From: Streptococcus parapneumoniae
GTDB taxonomy: Bacteria > Bacillota > Bacilli > Lactobacillales > Streptococcaceae
Direction: 5' to 3'
Length of the DNA stretch: 64,000 nt
Assembly (NCBI RefSeq): GCF_037076355.1
Contig: NZ_AP026968.1
Coordinates: 2,000,501 to 2,064,500 of the forward strand
Shown here: positions 8,440 to 19,038 of the stretch, one piece after another
How positions within the stretch are numbered: the stretch's first letter is position 1
Layout: each line of letters begins with the position of its first letter
Translations under genes and position numbers: made by a program
Notes under the pieces: generated by a model
Seen by the model: only the letters and a program-made list of their open reading frames with translations
Database searches by the model: none
What the model was told of the DNA's origin: nothing

Positions 8440-9681
8440 TTAATTTGCCCAATCTCCGTTACGGAAGAGTGGTACACGTGTCCCGTCCTCACGGATACCA
8501 TCGATATCCATTTGGTTAGAACCAATCATAAAGTCTACGTGAACATCTGAACGGTTAAGCCCCGCAGCTTCAAGCTCCTCTTCGCTCATCTCCGCTCCAC
8601 CAACAACGCTAGTTGCATAGGCTGCACCGATAGCCAAGTGGTTTGAAGCATTCTCATCAAAAAGCGTGTTGAAAAAGGTAATGCCTGACTGAGAAATTGG
8701 GCTTGGATCTGGTACCAAGGCACACTCACCCAAGGCACGCGCACCCGCATTTTCAAAGACAAGGTCTTTCATGACTTGATCGCCCTTATCAGCAGTGATG
8801 TCAACGATTTGTCCATCCTTAAAGGTTACCTTAATACCTTCGATGGTATTTCCGTTATAGCTAAGCGGTTTTGTAGAAGTGACATAACCATCTGCGCGAC
8901 GGAAGTCAGGCGCTGTGAAGACTTCCTCTGTCGGCATATTTGGCAAGAATCCTTCTCCTTGCGCATTGATAGCACCAGCTGATTCCCAAACATGGTTTTT
9001 CGGCAAGCCAAGTGTCAAATCTGTTCCTGGCGCTGTGTAGTGAAGGGATGAAAATTGTTCTTTATTGAGCATATCAGCTTTACTCTTAAGGATAGCTGCA
9101 TGCTCTTCCCAAGCCTTAACAGGATCTTCTTCGTAAACACGGCAAGTTTTGAAGATTTGGTCCCAAAGGAGATCGACTGCTTCTTCGTCGCTCGCAGCAT
9201 TTGGAAAGACTTTCTTAGCCCACTCAAGTCCAGCAGCGGCTGCTACAGTCCAGCTAACCTTGTTGGATTGCGTTGCGATGCGCATTGGCTTCATAGCAAA
9301 TCCCATAGCTTTAGCAGAAGCCGAAAGCTTGTCAGCGTCCACTCCGTTCAAGGCACCTGGGTCAGAAGAACGAACCCCAAGACGGCTAGCCTTATTTTCC
9401 AAGAGATAGTTCATCTCAGCAATCTTGTATTCTGGCACATTATCCAGACGCTCCATCGGTGCGTGGAGGAATTTCTCACGGTTGATGACATCATCTATCC
9501 ACTGAACGATCACCTCATGTGCACCCAAAGCATAAGCTTCTTTGACGATTAAGTGAGCCAACTCGCGTTGCTCCACATCGATAGAGAGAGCCAAAGTGTG
9601 ACCAGGTTGCACATTGATTCCGTTCGCAACCAATAAGTTCGCATATTTTTCTAGATTTTCTTTAAAATTTGGTAAAACCAT
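8440..9681 (-). CDS. pepS: Aminopeptidase PepS (M29 family)
   Basis: A 413-residue metallo-aminopeptidase of family M29 (thermophilic aminopeptidase T type), which trims N-terminal residues, preferably Arg or aromatic, from peptides. Family hallmarks are visible: LTLGLPKNHVWESAGA, the NMPTEEVFTAP segment carrying a metal-ligand Glu (about residues 250-263), FNTLFDENASNHLAIGAAY with Glu and His, and SDVHVDFMIGS near the end with His and Asp ligands. No signal peptide is present. It lies 21 bases upstream of the next gene to the right's stop region and is in the polC-to-GlsB gene string. Confidence 0.95.
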   Translation of the reverse strand: MVLPNFKENLEKYANLLVANGINVQPGHTLALSIDVEQRELAHLIVKEAYALGAHEVIVQWIDDVINREKFLHAPMERLDNVPEYKIAEMNYLLENKASRLGVRSSDPGALNGVDADKLSASAKAMGFAMKPMRIATQSNKVSWTVAAAAGLEWAKKVFPNAASDEEAVDLLWDQIFKTCRVYEEDPVKAWEEHAAILKSKADMLNKEQFSSLHYTAPGTDLTLGLPKNHVWESAGAINAQGEGFLPNMPTEEVFTAPDFRRADGYVTSTKPLSYNGNTIEGIKVTFKDGQIVDITADKGDQVMKDLVFENAGARALGECALVPDPSPISQSGITFFNTLFDENASNHLAIGAAYATSVVGGAEMSEEELEAAGLNRSDVHVDFMIGSNQMDIDGIREDGTRVPLFRNGDWAN

Positions 9682-9702
9682 GTAATTTTCTCTTTTCTAT
9701 TT

Positions 9703-9855
9703 TTATTTTTCTTTCAAAGCAGAGAATAATCCTGCTAAAGCAATAGCACCTGACAAGAGTGCTGTTGATAGGATAATTGTTTCATCTGCAAGTTCTAATT
9801 GATATTCAAATACTTTCTCAGCTGGCTTATCTTCCGCGAATATTCTTAGTTTCAT
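9703..9855 (-). CDS. Small conserved hypothetical protein with a C-terminal membrane segment
   Basis: A 50-residue ORF beginning MKLRIFAEDKPAEKVFEYQ, preceded by AGAAAGGATATTTC. The first half is charged and the second half (from about residue 27, TIILSTALLSGAIALAGLF) is one hydrophobic span ending in SALKEK. The tail resembles the membrane part of a sortase signal, but there is no LPxTG. I believe an equivalent ORF is annotated in pneumococci at this place. Its position between pepS (21 bases) and the next gene (13 bases) supports co-transcription. Function unknown. Confidence 0.65.
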   Translation of the reverse strand: MKLRIFAEDKPAEKVFEYQLELADETIILSTALLSGAIALAGLFSALKEK

Positions 9856-9868
9856 GAAATATCCTTTC

Positions 9869-10546
9869 TTATTCTTCATGCTCTCCTAGGTAGAGGCGTC
9901 GTGCCTCTGGACTATTTGTGAGGATATCTATATAGGTTTCATAGTCATCAGGTAGAGGCTTTCCTAAAGAGATATCTTGTTCTGGATTTATATTTTTCCC
10001 ATAAAGAAAGCAAAGATAGAGACGTTCGTTGAGTGTTGGAAATACTTCAATAGACATATGTTCAGCCTGACCTACCCGATCCCAATCCTGTTCTTTGATA
10101 TCTGATATGATATAGGATTGGAAGAGTCCCATAAGTGGATTATCTTCTGGTAGTCCACTGTCTTTATCCGCCAGAACCAAAGAACAACGTCTACCAAAAC
10201 CAGCAAGTTGGCGCTCTCTTCCCTTTACCGAAACAGTAATAGGATGCCCTCCAATATGGCTATAAATCCATTCTTTAGGCAGTTCATAATCTAACAGGGG
10301 GGTAACTTCTTTGACAATCGCTACAGGACTATAGCGTAGAAACTGGCGAGTAACAGCCTTACAAAAGAGGATATCTTCCTCTTTCAAGGTCACTCCCTTC
10401 CAGTTATTTTCCTCATTAAAATGGTTGAAAAATACCAGATAGGGATCACGCACCATTTGTGCTAAGATATAAACGCCATTTCGTAAACATATAGAAATAA
10501 CTTTCCCTGATTTCCAGGGTGTTGCTCTTTTTTTCTTTTCCATCAT
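9869..10546 (-). CDS. Conserved hypothetical protein, possibly Imm26-like
   Basis: A 225-residue soluble protein without signal peptide or membrane segment. The N-terminal part (WKSGKVISICLRNGVYILAQMV, about residues 11-32) has the small beta-strand pattern seen in the Imm26 immunity-protein family, where a basic start is followed by a K/GDV(I/F) strand and a Y-x-L/F-A-x-V strand. The rest (HIGGHPITVSVKG, GRRCSLVLADKDSG) gives no firm match. No toxin gene is adjacent, so an immunity role is only a family-based guess. It lies 37 bases downstream of polC on the same strand. Confidence 0.6.
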   Translation of the reverse strand: MMEKKKRATPWKSGKVISICLRNGVYILAQMVRDPYLVFFNHFNEENNWKGVTLKEEDILFCKAVTRQFLRYSPVAIVKEVTPLLDYELPKEWIYSHIGGHPITVSVKGRERQLAGFGRRCSLVLADKDSGLPEDNPLMGLFQSYIISDIKEQDWDRVGQAEHMSIEVFPTLNERLYLCFLYGKNINPEQDISLGKPLPDDYETYIDILTNSPEARRLYLGEHEE

Positions 10547-10583
10547 GATACAACCTCAAACCTACACAAGACATTTCAAACTT

Positions 10584-13500
10584 TTAAAACAACTCATCAA
10601 ACAAACTCAACTGGTTATCCTCTGGCATATTGCCGAGAATCCCCATCTCATCCATCTTTTCAACCAAGGTTGATGAGAGCCCTCCACGCTTGCGTAGTTC
10701 TGTTTTAGAGAGGAATTCTCCCTCTTCACGCGCTCGCACCAACTGCTTAGCAACGTTATCTCCCAGACCATCCATTGCTACAAAAGGCGGAATGAGGGTA
10801 TCCCCATCGATAAGGAACTCTGTTGCCTGACTACGATAGAGATCGAGTTTTCCAAACTTGAAACCACGCTCCCACATCTCATTGACAATCTCAAGAGTTG
10901 TATAAAGATCAATTTCTACATTAGAGGCTTCATTGTTCTTCCGTTTTTCAGAGATTTCTTCCATTCTGCGTTTGATGGCATCCAAGCCCGCACCCATGGT
11001 CTTGATATCAAAAGCCTTAGCACGGATTGAGAAGTAAGCACAGTAGTAATAAATGGGATGATGAACCTTGAAGTAAGCTACACGCAAGGCCATCATAACG
11101 TAGGCTGCCGCATGGGCTTTAGGGAACATGTACTTAATTTTCCCACAGGATTCGATATACCACTCTGGCACCTTATTGGCCTTCATGGCTTCGATATAGT
11201 CATTTCTCTCCTCTTCTGAAATCTTTAGCCACAAACCCTTACGTACCCGTTCCATAATGGTAAAGGCCATCTTAGGTTCCAGACCCGCATGCATGAGGTA
11301 AACCATGATGTCGTCCCGACAACCGATAACAGTCGATAGGTCCGCTATTCCTTGCTTAATCAGATCCTGAGCATTCCCCAACCAGACATCCGTACCGTGG
11401 GACAGACCAGACAGCTGAAGCAACTCCGCAAAAGTCGTCGGATGCGTCTCATCTACCATCCCACGTACAAAGTTGGTTCCAAATTCTGGAATCCCCAGCA
11501 TACCTGTCGGCGTTCCGATTTGTTCAGGGGTTACCCCTAGCACATCAGTTCCAGAAAAGAGGGCCATCACGCCTTCGTCATCCATAGGAATTTCATTAGG
11601 ATCAATCCCAGACAAGTCCTGGAGTTTTCGAATCATGGTAGGATCATCATGTCCCAGTACATCAAGTTTAAGGACGTTCTCATCAATATCATGGAAGTTA
11701 AAGTGAGTGGTCTGCCATTCAGCCGTCACGTCATCTGCTGGATACTGGACAGGCGTAAAATCATAGACATCCATGTAGTTAGGAATAACAACGATTCCCC
11801 CCGGGTGTTGTCCTGTTGTCCGCTTGACACCAGCAGCACCTTGAGCAAGACGTTCCACCTCTGCATCACGATAAAACTTGCCATAATCTCGCTCGTAGCC
11901 CTTTACAAATCCATAGGCAGTCTTGGCAGCCACCGTACCAACCGTTCCTGCACGGAAGGCATATTCCTCACCAAAAATATCGCGTACATCCAAGTGGGCG
12001 CTAGGTTGATCTTCTCCCGAGAAGTTCAAGTCAATATCAGGAACCTTGTCTCCATCAAAACCAAGGAAGGTCTCAAATGGAATATCCTGCCCATTTTTAC
12101 TGAGTTTGTGACCACAGTTTGGACAGTCCTTATTGGGCATATCAAAACCTGAACCGTAAGATCCATCGGTGATAAACTCACTGTACTGACACTGACCACA
12201 GACATAGTGAGGAGAGAGAGGATTGACCTCTGTAATCCCAATCATAGTCGCAACGAAACTAGATCCGACAGACCCACGAGAACCAACCAAGTAACCCCGT
12301 TCATTGGAGCGTTGCACCAACATCTGGGAAGCTAGATAGATTACAGCAAATCCATTCCCCAGTATGGATGTTAATTCTTTTTCAATCCGCAAATCGACAA
12401 TATCTGGCAGTGGATTTCCATAAATCTCGAAAGCTTTCTTATAGGTCAACTCAGCAACCGTTTCTTCCGCCTTGTCGATGAAAGGCGTATACAAGTCCCC
12501 CTTAACAACCTCAACAGGTTCAAAGATATCTGCCAAGGCATTGGTGTTTTCAATAACCAGTTTACGAGCTAGTTCTTCTCCCAAAAAGGCAAATTCATCT
12601 AACATTTCATTGGTCGTTCTAAAATGAGCCTTGGGAAGAGGTGCTGGTTGAGCATGTTCCCCATGACCGATAGTTCGGTTAATCATCGCACCCTGTCCCA
12701 AACTACGGACGATAATTTCACGGTAAATCTCTTCTTCTGGTTCGATATAGTGGACATTCCCCGTAGCCAGAACGGGCTTGCCAAGGCGGTCTCCCACCTC
12801 TATTAAACTTTTGATAATGGTCTGGAGTTCTTCCATATCCTTGACCTGCTCCTTGGCAATCAAGGGAGCATAGATAGCTGGTGGCATGACCTCGATAAAG
12901 TCATAATACTTGGCCACCTCAATCGCCGCATCCACACCCTGGGAAACGACTGCATCAAAAACTTCACCTTCAGAGCAAGCTGAACCTAAAATCAAACCTT
13001 CCCGATGGGCATCTAGAACCGTTCTTGGAATCCGTGGTACCCCTTCAAAGTACTTGGTATTGGATAAAGAAACCAGCTTAAAGATATTTTTTAGACCTAT
13101 CTGATTCTTGACATAAATGGTCGCATGCTTGATCCGAGCTTTTTTATAAGAGTCTGGACTAATCAAATCAATGTTTAGTCTATCCAAGTCGGACACACCA
13201 TGTTTTTCTGCCACCTCTTTGATAAAGATGAAAAGCAGACGACCAGTAGCTTCCGCATCGTAGTTGGCCATGTGGTGGTGTTCAAGTGCTACACCAAAAC
13301 GCTTAGTCAAAGGTCCCAAACCATGACGTTTGTACTCAGGATAGAGGTTTCGAGCAAACTCAAGCGTATCAATCACTGGCTGACTAATCTTTGGCAGACC
13401 ATGACGCTCATAATTGGCATTCATAAAGCCAACGTCAAAGGTCGCATTGTGGGCAACTAGGACCGTATCCTTGCAAAATTCTTGGAATTCTTGCAAAACT

Positions 13501-14975
13501 TGTTCTAGTGGTTTGGCATTTTTGACATGGTCATCTGTAATTCCAGTCAACTCAGTAGTAAAAGCTGACAAGGGATGACCAGGATTGATAAATTCATCAA
13601 ATTCAGCAATGACATTCCCCTTGTACATCTTAGAAGCCGCAACCTGAATCAAATCATTATAGATAGCTGAAAGTCCTGTCGTTTCCACGTCAAAGACCAC
13701 ATAGGTTGCTTCCGACAAGTCCATCTCCACTTCGTTGTAGACGATAGGGACACGGTCCTCCACGATATTGGCTTCCATACCATAGATCAGCTGGATTCCC
13801 GCTTTCTTAGCCGCCTTATAGCCATGTGGGAAGGACTGGACATTCCCGTGGTCCGTGATGGCAACCGCCTTATGTCCCCACTTAGCAGCTGTCGCAACGA
13901 TTTCTTCAACCTCTGGTAGAGCATCCATGGTCGACATGTTAGTATGGGCATGAAACTCAACCCGGCGCTCACCTTCTGGCATCAAATCCTTCCGCTCATA
14001 GTGAACAACTTCCTGCACATCCTGCACATTCATAGTCAAATCGCGTGTGAAGTTATTCATCTCCACATTCCCACGAACTCGGAGCCAAGAATTTTTCTTG
14101 ATGAGATCAAATTTCTGAGCCTCTTCCTCATTTTTAACCCACTTTTGCATAGAAAAACTTGAAGTGTAGTCCGTCATTTTAAAGTTGATCAAAACACGCC
14201 CTGTTCTGGTCACTTTTTGCTCCACATCAAAAACAACCCCTTCAAAGACCAGACGATTTTCCTCCGTCGTCACTTCTATCATAGGAGTAATCTCTGCCTT
14301 ATCTAGCTTGGGTTTAGCTGCAGCTTTTTTCGCTTGAAAATCAAAGGCTGGTTTCTCTTCCGCTGGAGGAGGTGCCATCTGTTCTAGTTGTTCCATAGCA
14401 CGGAGCGCTTCCTCATTGGCCACTTGAACAATCTGCTCATTTTTAGCATGAAAGGCCTCTTCCTGCTCTTGGGTCAGCACATCATTCTTCTCGACTTGAC
14501 AATTAAAAGTTGGAAAACCAAACTTTTCAAGTTGTTTAGCTAAATTAGGAAGATGATTCTTCTTAAAATATTCCTTATCAATAGCCTCAGAGCCCTCAAT
14601 AAATAGTTGATTGCCTTCAGCACGAACTTGCAGATTTTGATAAAGAGATTTAAATCCTTGACTAGCACATGGCTCCTCAGAAAAAGCCTCTCTATAGTAG
14701 GACTGCAAGAGCTGATTTGAAAATTCTTGAGACCGAGCCTTGATTTCGAAAACAGCTTTATTGCCTGTCTTAGAAAATTCTTCCCTCAAGCCTTTCTTTA
14801 ATTCTAAAAAGATTTCAATCGGTAAAATATTAGAAAATACGAAATGAAACTCCCATACCTTACTAATTTTATGAACCACAACTCGCTCAATATCAGCCTG
14901 TGATAAAACAGGAGCCTGTCTCATTTCAGCAGGCATCCCCAGTTGATTCATCAAAATTTCAAAACTATTTGACAT
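10584..14975 (-). CDS. polC: DNA polymerase III PolC (Gram-positive replicative polymerase)
   Basis: A 1463-residue replicative polymerase with built-in proofreading. Domain order: N-terminal domain (1-220), OB fold (about 230-330), PHP domain ([16 protein letters not shown] from about 342) interrupted by the DEDD 3'-5' exonuclease (FDVETTGL near 428, HNATFDVGF), then the polymerase domain with a zinc motif (CGQC ... CPNC, about 929-962), the catalytic aspartates in [12 protein letters not shown], and a C-terminal tau/beta-binding region that includes the clamp-binding motif QLSLF at the end. Length and motifs are intact. Its transcript probably continues into the genes to the left. Confidence 0.98.
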   Translation of the reverse strand: MSNSFEILMNQLGMPAEMRQAPVLSQADIERVVVHKISKVWEFHFVFSNILPIEIFLELKKGLREEFSKTGNKAVFEIKARSQEFSNQLLQSYYREAFSEEPCASQGFKSLYQNLQVRAEGNQLFIEGSEAIDKEYFKKNHLPNLAKQLEKFGFPTFNCQVEKNDVLTQEQEEAFHAKNEQIVQVANEEALRAMEQLEQMAPPPAEEKPAFDFQAKKAAAKPKLDKAEITPMIEVTTEENRLVFEGVVFDVEQKVTRTGRVLINFKMTDYTSSFSMQKWVKNEEEAQKFDLIKKNSWLRVRGNVEMNNFTRDLTMNVQDVQEVVHYERKDLMPEGERRVEFHAHTNMSTMDALPEVEEIVATAAKWGHKAVAITDHGNVQSFPHGYKAAKKAGIQLIYGMEANIVEDRVPIVYNEVEMDLSEATYVVFDVETTGLSAIYNDLIQVAASKMYKGNVIAEFDEFINPGHPLSAFTTELTGITDDHVKNAKPLEQVLQEFQEFCKDTVLVAHNATFDVGFMNANYERHGLPKISQPVIDTLEFARNLYPEYKRHGLGPLTKRFGVALEHHHMANYDAEATGRLLFIFIKEVAEKHGVSDLDRLNIDLISPDSYKKARIKHATIYVKNQIGLKNIFKLVSLSNTKYFEGVPRIPRTVLDAHREGLILGSACSEGEVFDAVVSQGVDAAIEVAKYYDFIEVMPPAIYAPLIAKEQVKDMEELQTIIKSLIEVGDRLGKPVLATGNVHYIEPEEEIYREIIVRSLGQGAMINRTIGHGEHAQPAPLPKAHFRTTNEMLDEFAFLGEELARKLVIENTNALADIFEPVEVVKGDLYTPFIDKAEETVAELTYKKAFEIYGNPLPDIVDLRIEKELTSILGNGFAVIYLASQMLVQRSNERGYLVGSRGSVGSSFVATMIGITEVNPLSPHYVCGQCQYSEFITDGSYGSGFDMPNKDCPNCGHKLSKNGQDIPFETFLGFDGDKVPDIDLNFSGEDQPSAHLDVRDIFGEEYAFRAGTVGTVAAKTAYGFVKGYERDYGKFYRDAEVERLAQGAAGVKRTTGQHPGGIVVIPNYMDVYDFTPVQYPADDVTAEWQTTHFNFHDIDENVLKLDVLGHDDPTMIRKLQDLSGIDPNEIPMDDEGVMALFSGTDVLGVTPEQIGTPTGMLGIPEFGTNFVRGMVDETHPTTFAELLQLSGLSHGTDVWLGNAQDLIKQGIADLSTVIGCRDDIMVYLMHAGLEPKMAFTIMERVRKGLWLKISEEERNDYIEAMKANKVPEWYIESCGKIKYMFPKAHAAAYVMMALRVAYFKVHHPIYYYCAYFSIRAKAFDIKTMGAGLDAIKRRMEEISEKRKNNEASNVEIDLYTTLEIVNEMWERGFKFGKLDLYRSQATEFLIDGDTLIPPFVAMDGLGDNVAKQLVRAREEGEFLSKTELRKRGGLSSTLVEKMDEMGILGNMPEDNQLSLFDELF

Positions 14976-15002
14976 TCATTTTCCTCACATTATTCTCCTA
15001 CT

Positions 15003-15011
15003 ATTTTACCA
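15003..15011 (-). promoter_or_regulatory. Extended -10 promoter of polC
   Basis: TGGTAAAAT on the minus strand, about 28 bases before the polC ATG, with a GTGAGGAAAAT ribosome binding site. No clear -35. Confidence 0.45.
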
Positions 15012-15037
15012 TATTTAGAGGTATTTTCTAAAGACAA

Positions 15038-15062
15038 AAGGAAGCCACTAAGTGACTTCCTT
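15038..15062 (-). terminator. fusA terminator
   Basis: AAGGAAGTCAC, three-base loop, GTGGCTTCCTT then TTGTC on the minus strand; an 11-base-pair stem (one wobble) 17 bases after the fusA stop. Confidence 0.85.
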
Positions 15063-15078
15063 CTAAAGTGAGGACAGA

Positions 15079-17160
15079 TTAGTCTTCACCTTTGTTTTTC
15101 TTAATGATTTCTTCTTGTACTGACTTAGGTACATCTTCGTAGTGGTCAAATACCATCATGAATGTACCACGTCCTTGAGATGCAGAACGAAGAACTGTTG
15201 CGTAACCGAACATTTCAGCAAGTGGAACGTAAGCACGAACGATTTGGCTGTTACCATGTGCTTCCATACCATCTACACGTCCACGACGAGCAGTTACGTG
15301 ACCCATAACATCACCAAGGTTTTCTTCTGGAACAGTGATAGTTACAAGCATCATTGGTTCAAGGATAGCTGGTTGTGCTGATTTAGCAGCTTCTTTAAGG
15401 GCAAGTGAAGCCGCGATCTTGAAGGCAGTTTCAGATGAGTCGACATCGTGGTATGAACCATCGTAAAGCTTAGCTTTAACGTCAACCATTGGGTAACCTG
15501 CAAGAACACCGTTAGCCATAGATTCTACCAAACCTTTTTCAACCGCTGGGATAAATTCACGAGGAACCACACCACCGACGATTGCGTTTTCGAATTCGAA
15601 TCCTTTACCTTCTTCGTTTGGAGTAAATTCAATCCATACATCACCAAATTGACCTTTACCACCAGACTGACGTTTGAAGAATCCACGTGCTTGAGTAGAA
15701 GCGCGGAATGTTTCACGGTAAGATACTTGAGGAGCACCTACGTTCGCTTCAACTTTGAACTCACGACGCATACGGTCAACAAGGACGTCAAGGTGAAGCT
15801 CACCCATACCAGAGATAACTGTTTCACCAGTTTCAACGTTTGTTTCAACGCGGAATGTTGGATCTTCTTCAGCCAATTTTTGAAGGGCGATACCCATCTT
15901 GTCTTGGTCAGCTTTAGATTTTGGCTCAACCATCAATTGGATAACTGGTTCTGGAACGTTGATTGACTCAAGGATGATTTTAGCTTTTTCATCTGTCAAT
16001 GAGTCACCAGTTGTAGTATCTTTCAAACCAACGGCAGCAGCAATATCACCTGAGTAAACAGTGTCGATTTCTTGACGGCTGTTAGCGTGCATTTGAAGGA
16101 TACGTCCGATACGTTCACGTTTACCTTTAGAAGTGTTCAATACGTAAGAACCTGATTGAAGCACACCTGAGTAAACACGGAAGAATGTCAAACGACCTAC
16201 GAATGGGTCAGTCATGATCTTGAAGGCAAGAGCTGCAAATGGCTCTTCGTCAGAGGCTGGACGAGTTTCTTCAGCGTCTGTATCTGGGTTAATACCTTTG
16301 ATCGCTGGGATGTCAAGTGGGCTTGGAAGGTAGTCAATAACCGCATCAAGCATCAATTGAACACCTTTGTTTTTGAAGGCAGAACCACACAATACTGGGA
16401 AGAATTCAACGTTGATAGTTGCTTTACGGATACCAGCTTTCAATTCTTCGTTAGTGATTTCTTCACCTTCGAGGTATTTCATCATCAATTCTTCGTCAGT
16501 TTCAGCAACTGCTTCAATCAATTTTTCACGGTATTCTTGAGCTTGGTCAAGGTATTCAGCTGGGATGTCTTCTTCAAGGATATCTGTACCAAGGTCGTTC
16601 GTATAGATTTCAGCTTTCATCTTAATCAAGTCGATGATACCACGGAAGTCATCTTCAGAACCGATTGGCAATTGGATTGGGTGTGCATTTGCTTGAAGAC
16701 GATCGTGAAGTGTGCTTACAGAGTAAAGGAAGTCAGCACCGATTTTGTCCATTTTGTTGGCAAATACGATACGTGGAACTCCATACTCAGTTGCTTGACG
16801 CCAAACTGTTTCAGTTTGAGGCTCAACACCTGATTGTGAGTCAAGAACGGTAACCGCACCATCCAATACACGAAGAGAACGTTGTACTTCGATTGTGAAG
16901 TCCACGTGTCCTGGTGTGTCGATGATGTTTACGCGGTGGTTGTTCCATTGAGCTGTTGTCGCAGCAGATGTGATAGTGATACCACGCTCTTGCTCTTGCT
17001 CCATCCAGTCCATTTGTGACGCACCTTCGTGAGTTTCACCGATTTTGTGGATTTTACCAGTGTAGTAAAGGATACGCTCAGTTGTAGTTGTTTTACCAGC
17101 ATCGACGTGAGCCATGATACCGATATTACGAGTTTTTTCAAGTGAAAATTCGCGTGCCAT
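15079..17160 (-). CDS. fusA: Translation elongation factor G
   Basis: A 693-residue translational GTPase that drives translocation on the ribosome. The G domain shows [15 protein letters not shown] (G1), RGITITSA (G2), DTPGHVDF (G3) and NKMD (G4) within residues 15-145, followed by domains II-V; the [11 protein letters not shown] loop of domain IV/V is present near residue 620. It has an extended -10 promoter and terminators on both sides, so it appears to be expressed separately from rpsL-rpsG although it lies directly downstream. Confidence 0.98.
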   Translation of the reverse strand: MAREFSLEKTRNIGIMAHVDAGKTTTTERILYYTGKIHKIGETHEGASQMDWMEQEQERGITITSAATTAQWNNHRVNIIDTPGHVDFTIEVQRSLRVLDGAVTVLDSQSGVEPQTETVWRQATEYGVPRIVFANKMDKIGADFLYSVSTLHDRLQANAHPIQLPIGSEDDFRGIIDLIKMKAEIYTNDLGTDILEEDIPAEYLDQAQEYREKLIEAVAETDEELMMKYLEGEEITNEELKAGIRKATINVEFFPVLCGSAFKNKGVQLMLDAVIDYLPSPLDIPAIKGINPDTDAEETRPASDEEPFAALAFKIMTDPFVGRLTFFRVYSGVLQSGSYVLNTSKGKRERIGRILQMHANSRQEIDTVYSGDIAAAVGLKDTTTGDSLTDEKAKIILESINVPEPVIQLMVEPKSKADQDKMGIALQKLAEEDPTFRVETNVETGETVISGMGELHLDVLVDRMRREFKVEANVGAPQVSYRETFRASTQARGFFKRQSGGKGQFGDVWIEFTPNEEGKGFEFENAIVGGVVPREFIPAVEKGLVESMANGVLAGYPMVDVKAKLYDGSYHDVDSSETAFKIAASLALKEAAKSAQPAILEPMMLVTITVPEENLGDVMGHVTARRGRVDGMEAHGNSQIVRAYVPLAEMFGYATVLRSASQGRGTFMMVFDHYEDVPKSVQEEIIKKNKGED

Positions 17161-17198
17161 GAGGTTTGTTTCTCCTATTTATTTTTGATTTCTATTCT

Positions 17199-17207
17199 AT
17201 TATAACA
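17199..17207 (-). promoter_or_regulatory. Extended -10 promoter of fusA
   Basis: TGTTATAAT on the minus strand about 40 bases before the fusA ATG, after the rpsG terminator; no convincing -35. Confidence 0.5.
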
Positions 17208-17215
17208 CGATTTTA

Positions 17216-17245
17216 ATAAAAACGGATAGGCAGGACCTACCCGTT
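17216..17245 (-). terminator. Terminator between rpsG and fusA
   Basis: On the minus strand AACGGGTAGG, a five-base loop and CCTATCCGTT (one mismatch) followed by TTTTTATT. The rest of the gap (17246-17439) contains small palindromes such as CAACTTAC/GTAAGTTG and AGAATC/GATTCT but no gene. Confidence 0.75.
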
Positions 17246-17439
17246 CTCAATGTTTTCATGCTATTGTTGGTTTCAACTTACGAGCTGGTAAGTTGAGTTA
17301 TAGCTAATACTAATCGATTTAGCTAATTTGAACCCGGGCTAAAAGCTCGGAAAATAGATAAGCTCTCCTAGAATCTTCGATTCTTCGTCAAGCTTCCTAA
17401 TTTTCAGTCGCTTTTTTTAACGCCCTTAGTATCTTAATC

Positions 17440-17910
17440 TTACCAACGGAAGTGTGCGAATGCACGGTTAGCTTCAGCCATACGGTGAGTGTCTTCACGT
17501 TTCTTAACAGCTGCACCAGTGTTGTTAGCAGCATCCAAGATTTCTTTTGCAAGACGGTCTTGCATTGTGTGTTCACCACGAAGACGAGCGATTGTTACCA
17601 ACCAACGAAGTCCAAGTGTTGTACGACGTTCTGGACGAACTTCAACTGGGACTTGGTAGTTAGAACCACCAACACGGCGTGCACGTACTTCAAGTACAGG
17701 CATGATGTTTTCCATAGCTGTTTCAAATACTTCAAGTGCATCGTTGCCAGTAGCTTCTTTGATTTGCTCAAAAGCACCGTAAACGATTGAAGCAGCTGTA
17801 CCACGTTTACCGTCAAGCATAACGCGGTTGATAAGACGAGTAACTAGTTGTGAATTGTAAAGCGGATCTGGCAATACGTCACGTTTTGGAGCTCTATTTT
17901 TACGACTCAT
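17440..17910 (-). CDS. rpsG: 30S ribosomal protein S7
   Basis: A 156-residue primary 16S rRNA-binding protein that nucleates the 30S head. It starts [20 protein letters not shown] and contains the conserved [14 protein letters not shown] and [19 protein letters not shown] segments. It follows rpsL by 19 bases with an AAAGGGGATAAAGAGAA ribosome binding region. In many bacteria S7 represses its own operon; no specific site was identified here. Confidence 0.98.
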
Positions 17911-17929
17911 TTCTCTTTATCCCCTTTCC

Positions 17930-18343
17930 TTATGCTTTTGGACGTTTAGTACCGTATTTAGAACGGCCTTGTTTACGATCGTTAACACCTGCAGTATCAA
18001 GTGCACCACGGACGATATGGTAACGTACCCCTGGAAGGTCTTTTACACGTCCACCACGAAGAAGCACCACGCTGTGCTCTTGCAAGTTGTGTCCGATACC
18101 TGGGATGTAGGCAGTAACTTCGATAAGGTTGCTCAAACGTACACGAGCGAATTTACGAAGGGCTGAGTTAGGTTTTTTAGGTGTCATTGTTCCAACACGA
18201 GTTGCAACACCACGTTTTTGTGGTGAAGAAACGTTTGTTTGAACTTTTTTATGACTGTTGTAACCAACGTTCAAAGCTGGTGATTTAGATTTTTCTACTT
18301 TTGATTTACGCGGTTTGCGAACCAATTGGTTAATTGTAGGCAT
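17930..18343 (-). CDS. rpsL: 30S ribosomal protein S12
   Basis: A 137-residue protein of the decoding centre. The loop [13 protein letters not shown] has Lys56, and the second conserved loop [25 protein letters not shown] is intact; changes at these loops cause streptomycin resistance in relatives, and none of those lysines is altered here. It is the first gene of the rpsL-rpsG unit, with a leader of about 130 bases. Confidence 0.98.
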   Translation of the reverse strand: MPTINQLVRKPRKSKVEKSKSPALNVGYNSHKKVQTNVSSPQKRGVATRVGTMTPKKPNSALRKFARVRLSNLIEVTAYIPGIGHNLQEHSVVLLRGGRVKDLPGVRYHIVRGALDTAGVNDRKQGRSKYGTKRPKA

Positions 18344-18509
18344 CTACATTCTCCTGTGTTTTTTTATTTTTGGTGATGATACACTTGGTGACAGCTATCA
18401 TCTGTGTGTACTTTTGCAACATTTGTCAGCACGTCCCTGTACACTCTTGAGAGACCAAAAGTAAAAAGTACCGTCTATTATTGTAACAAAATTTTCCCTT
18501 GGTTGTCAA
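18344..18509 (-). promoter_or_regulatory. rpsL promoter and structured leader
   Basis: TTGACA (18504-18509) and TACAAT (18480-18485) on the minus strand are 18 bases apart, with TG before the -10. The leader of roughly 130 bases includes GATGATA and TATCATC arms near 18374-18402 that could pair, a plausible site for feedback by S7 or S12. The promoter is well supported; feedback is a guess. Confidence 0.7.
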
Positions 18510-18561
18510 GATATTTTTCTTTTTTATTGTTATTTTTAGCTGGGCGGGTAAGTTCTCAAAG

Positions 18562-18594
18562 TAATTTCCACTTGCCTTACCAAAGTGGAAATTA
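18562..18594. repeat. Isolated 12-base-pair inverted repeat
   Basis: TAATTTCCACTT, a nine-base spacer, and AAGTGGAAATTA. It lies between the rpsL promoter and the transposase remnant; it lacks a run of T on either side, so it is not a standard terminator. It may be an end of a lost mobile element. Confidence 0.5.
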
Positions 18595-18628
18595 GTCTAA
18601 AACGGATTTTTATGGTGGAATTAAGTGT

Positions 18629-18790
18629 GAGACTTTCCGTTCCATCGTTGAGAATATGGGAAAAGGCCCGTCAACGATTTCAAAGGAAATTAAGCGCAAT
18701 CGCATCATGCATCCAACATCCGTCAAATCTGATTGCACGGATTGCCCACTTCTCAAAAAGCTCCTTATGTCTGTAACAACGCATTTTTTC
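18629..18790 (+). pseudogene. IS30-family transposase remnant (N-terminal region, frameshifted)
   Basis: Read in frame from 18629 the sequence gives ETFRSIVENMGKGPSTISKE then IKRNR, the helix-turn-helix pattern of IS30-family transposases (STIS-x-EI-x-RN), followed by TDCPLLKK. One base is then missing, and the next frame continues KAPYVCNNAFF, the usual CP-x-L-x-KAPYVCN motif of this family. No start, no catalytic DDE part and no terminal repeats are left. It marks an old insertion next to lly. From 18790 to 18970 I see nothing recognisable. Confidence 0.75.
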
Positions 18791-18976
18791 TCATACTAAA
18801 AGCTAGGTTGTGGAAAACTGGAAGTTAGTTTTATATTGAATTGAAATAAGACATGAACAAATCTATTGGGAAAGTCAACTTAATTTCTAGAAATGTTTTA
18901 ATAGCAACAACGTACTATTCTAGTTTCAATCTGCTATAGAAGTTACCCTTTTCATTCTCTCAAAAGTCAATCATAA

Positions 18977-19004
18977 AAGAGGAGAAATCGAAGTTTCTCC
19001 TCTT
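18977..19004 (-). terminator. lly terminator
   Basis: AAGAGGAGAAA and TTTCTCCTCTT form an 11-base-pair stem with a six-base loop, followed on the minus strand by TTTATG. Confidence 0.85.
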
Positions 19005-19038
19005 CACTGTTTACTATCGAATCAAGTAAATCAAATCG

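Noticed and set aside
17246..17439. Possible small RNA in the rpsG-fusA gap
   Set aside because: Several small palindromes are present but no promoter plus terminator pair on either strand.
18585..18776. A 63-codon plus-strand ORF near the rpsL promoter
   Set aside because: It reads the IS30 remnant in the wrong frame; the homologous frame starts at 18629 and is broken by a one-base deletion.
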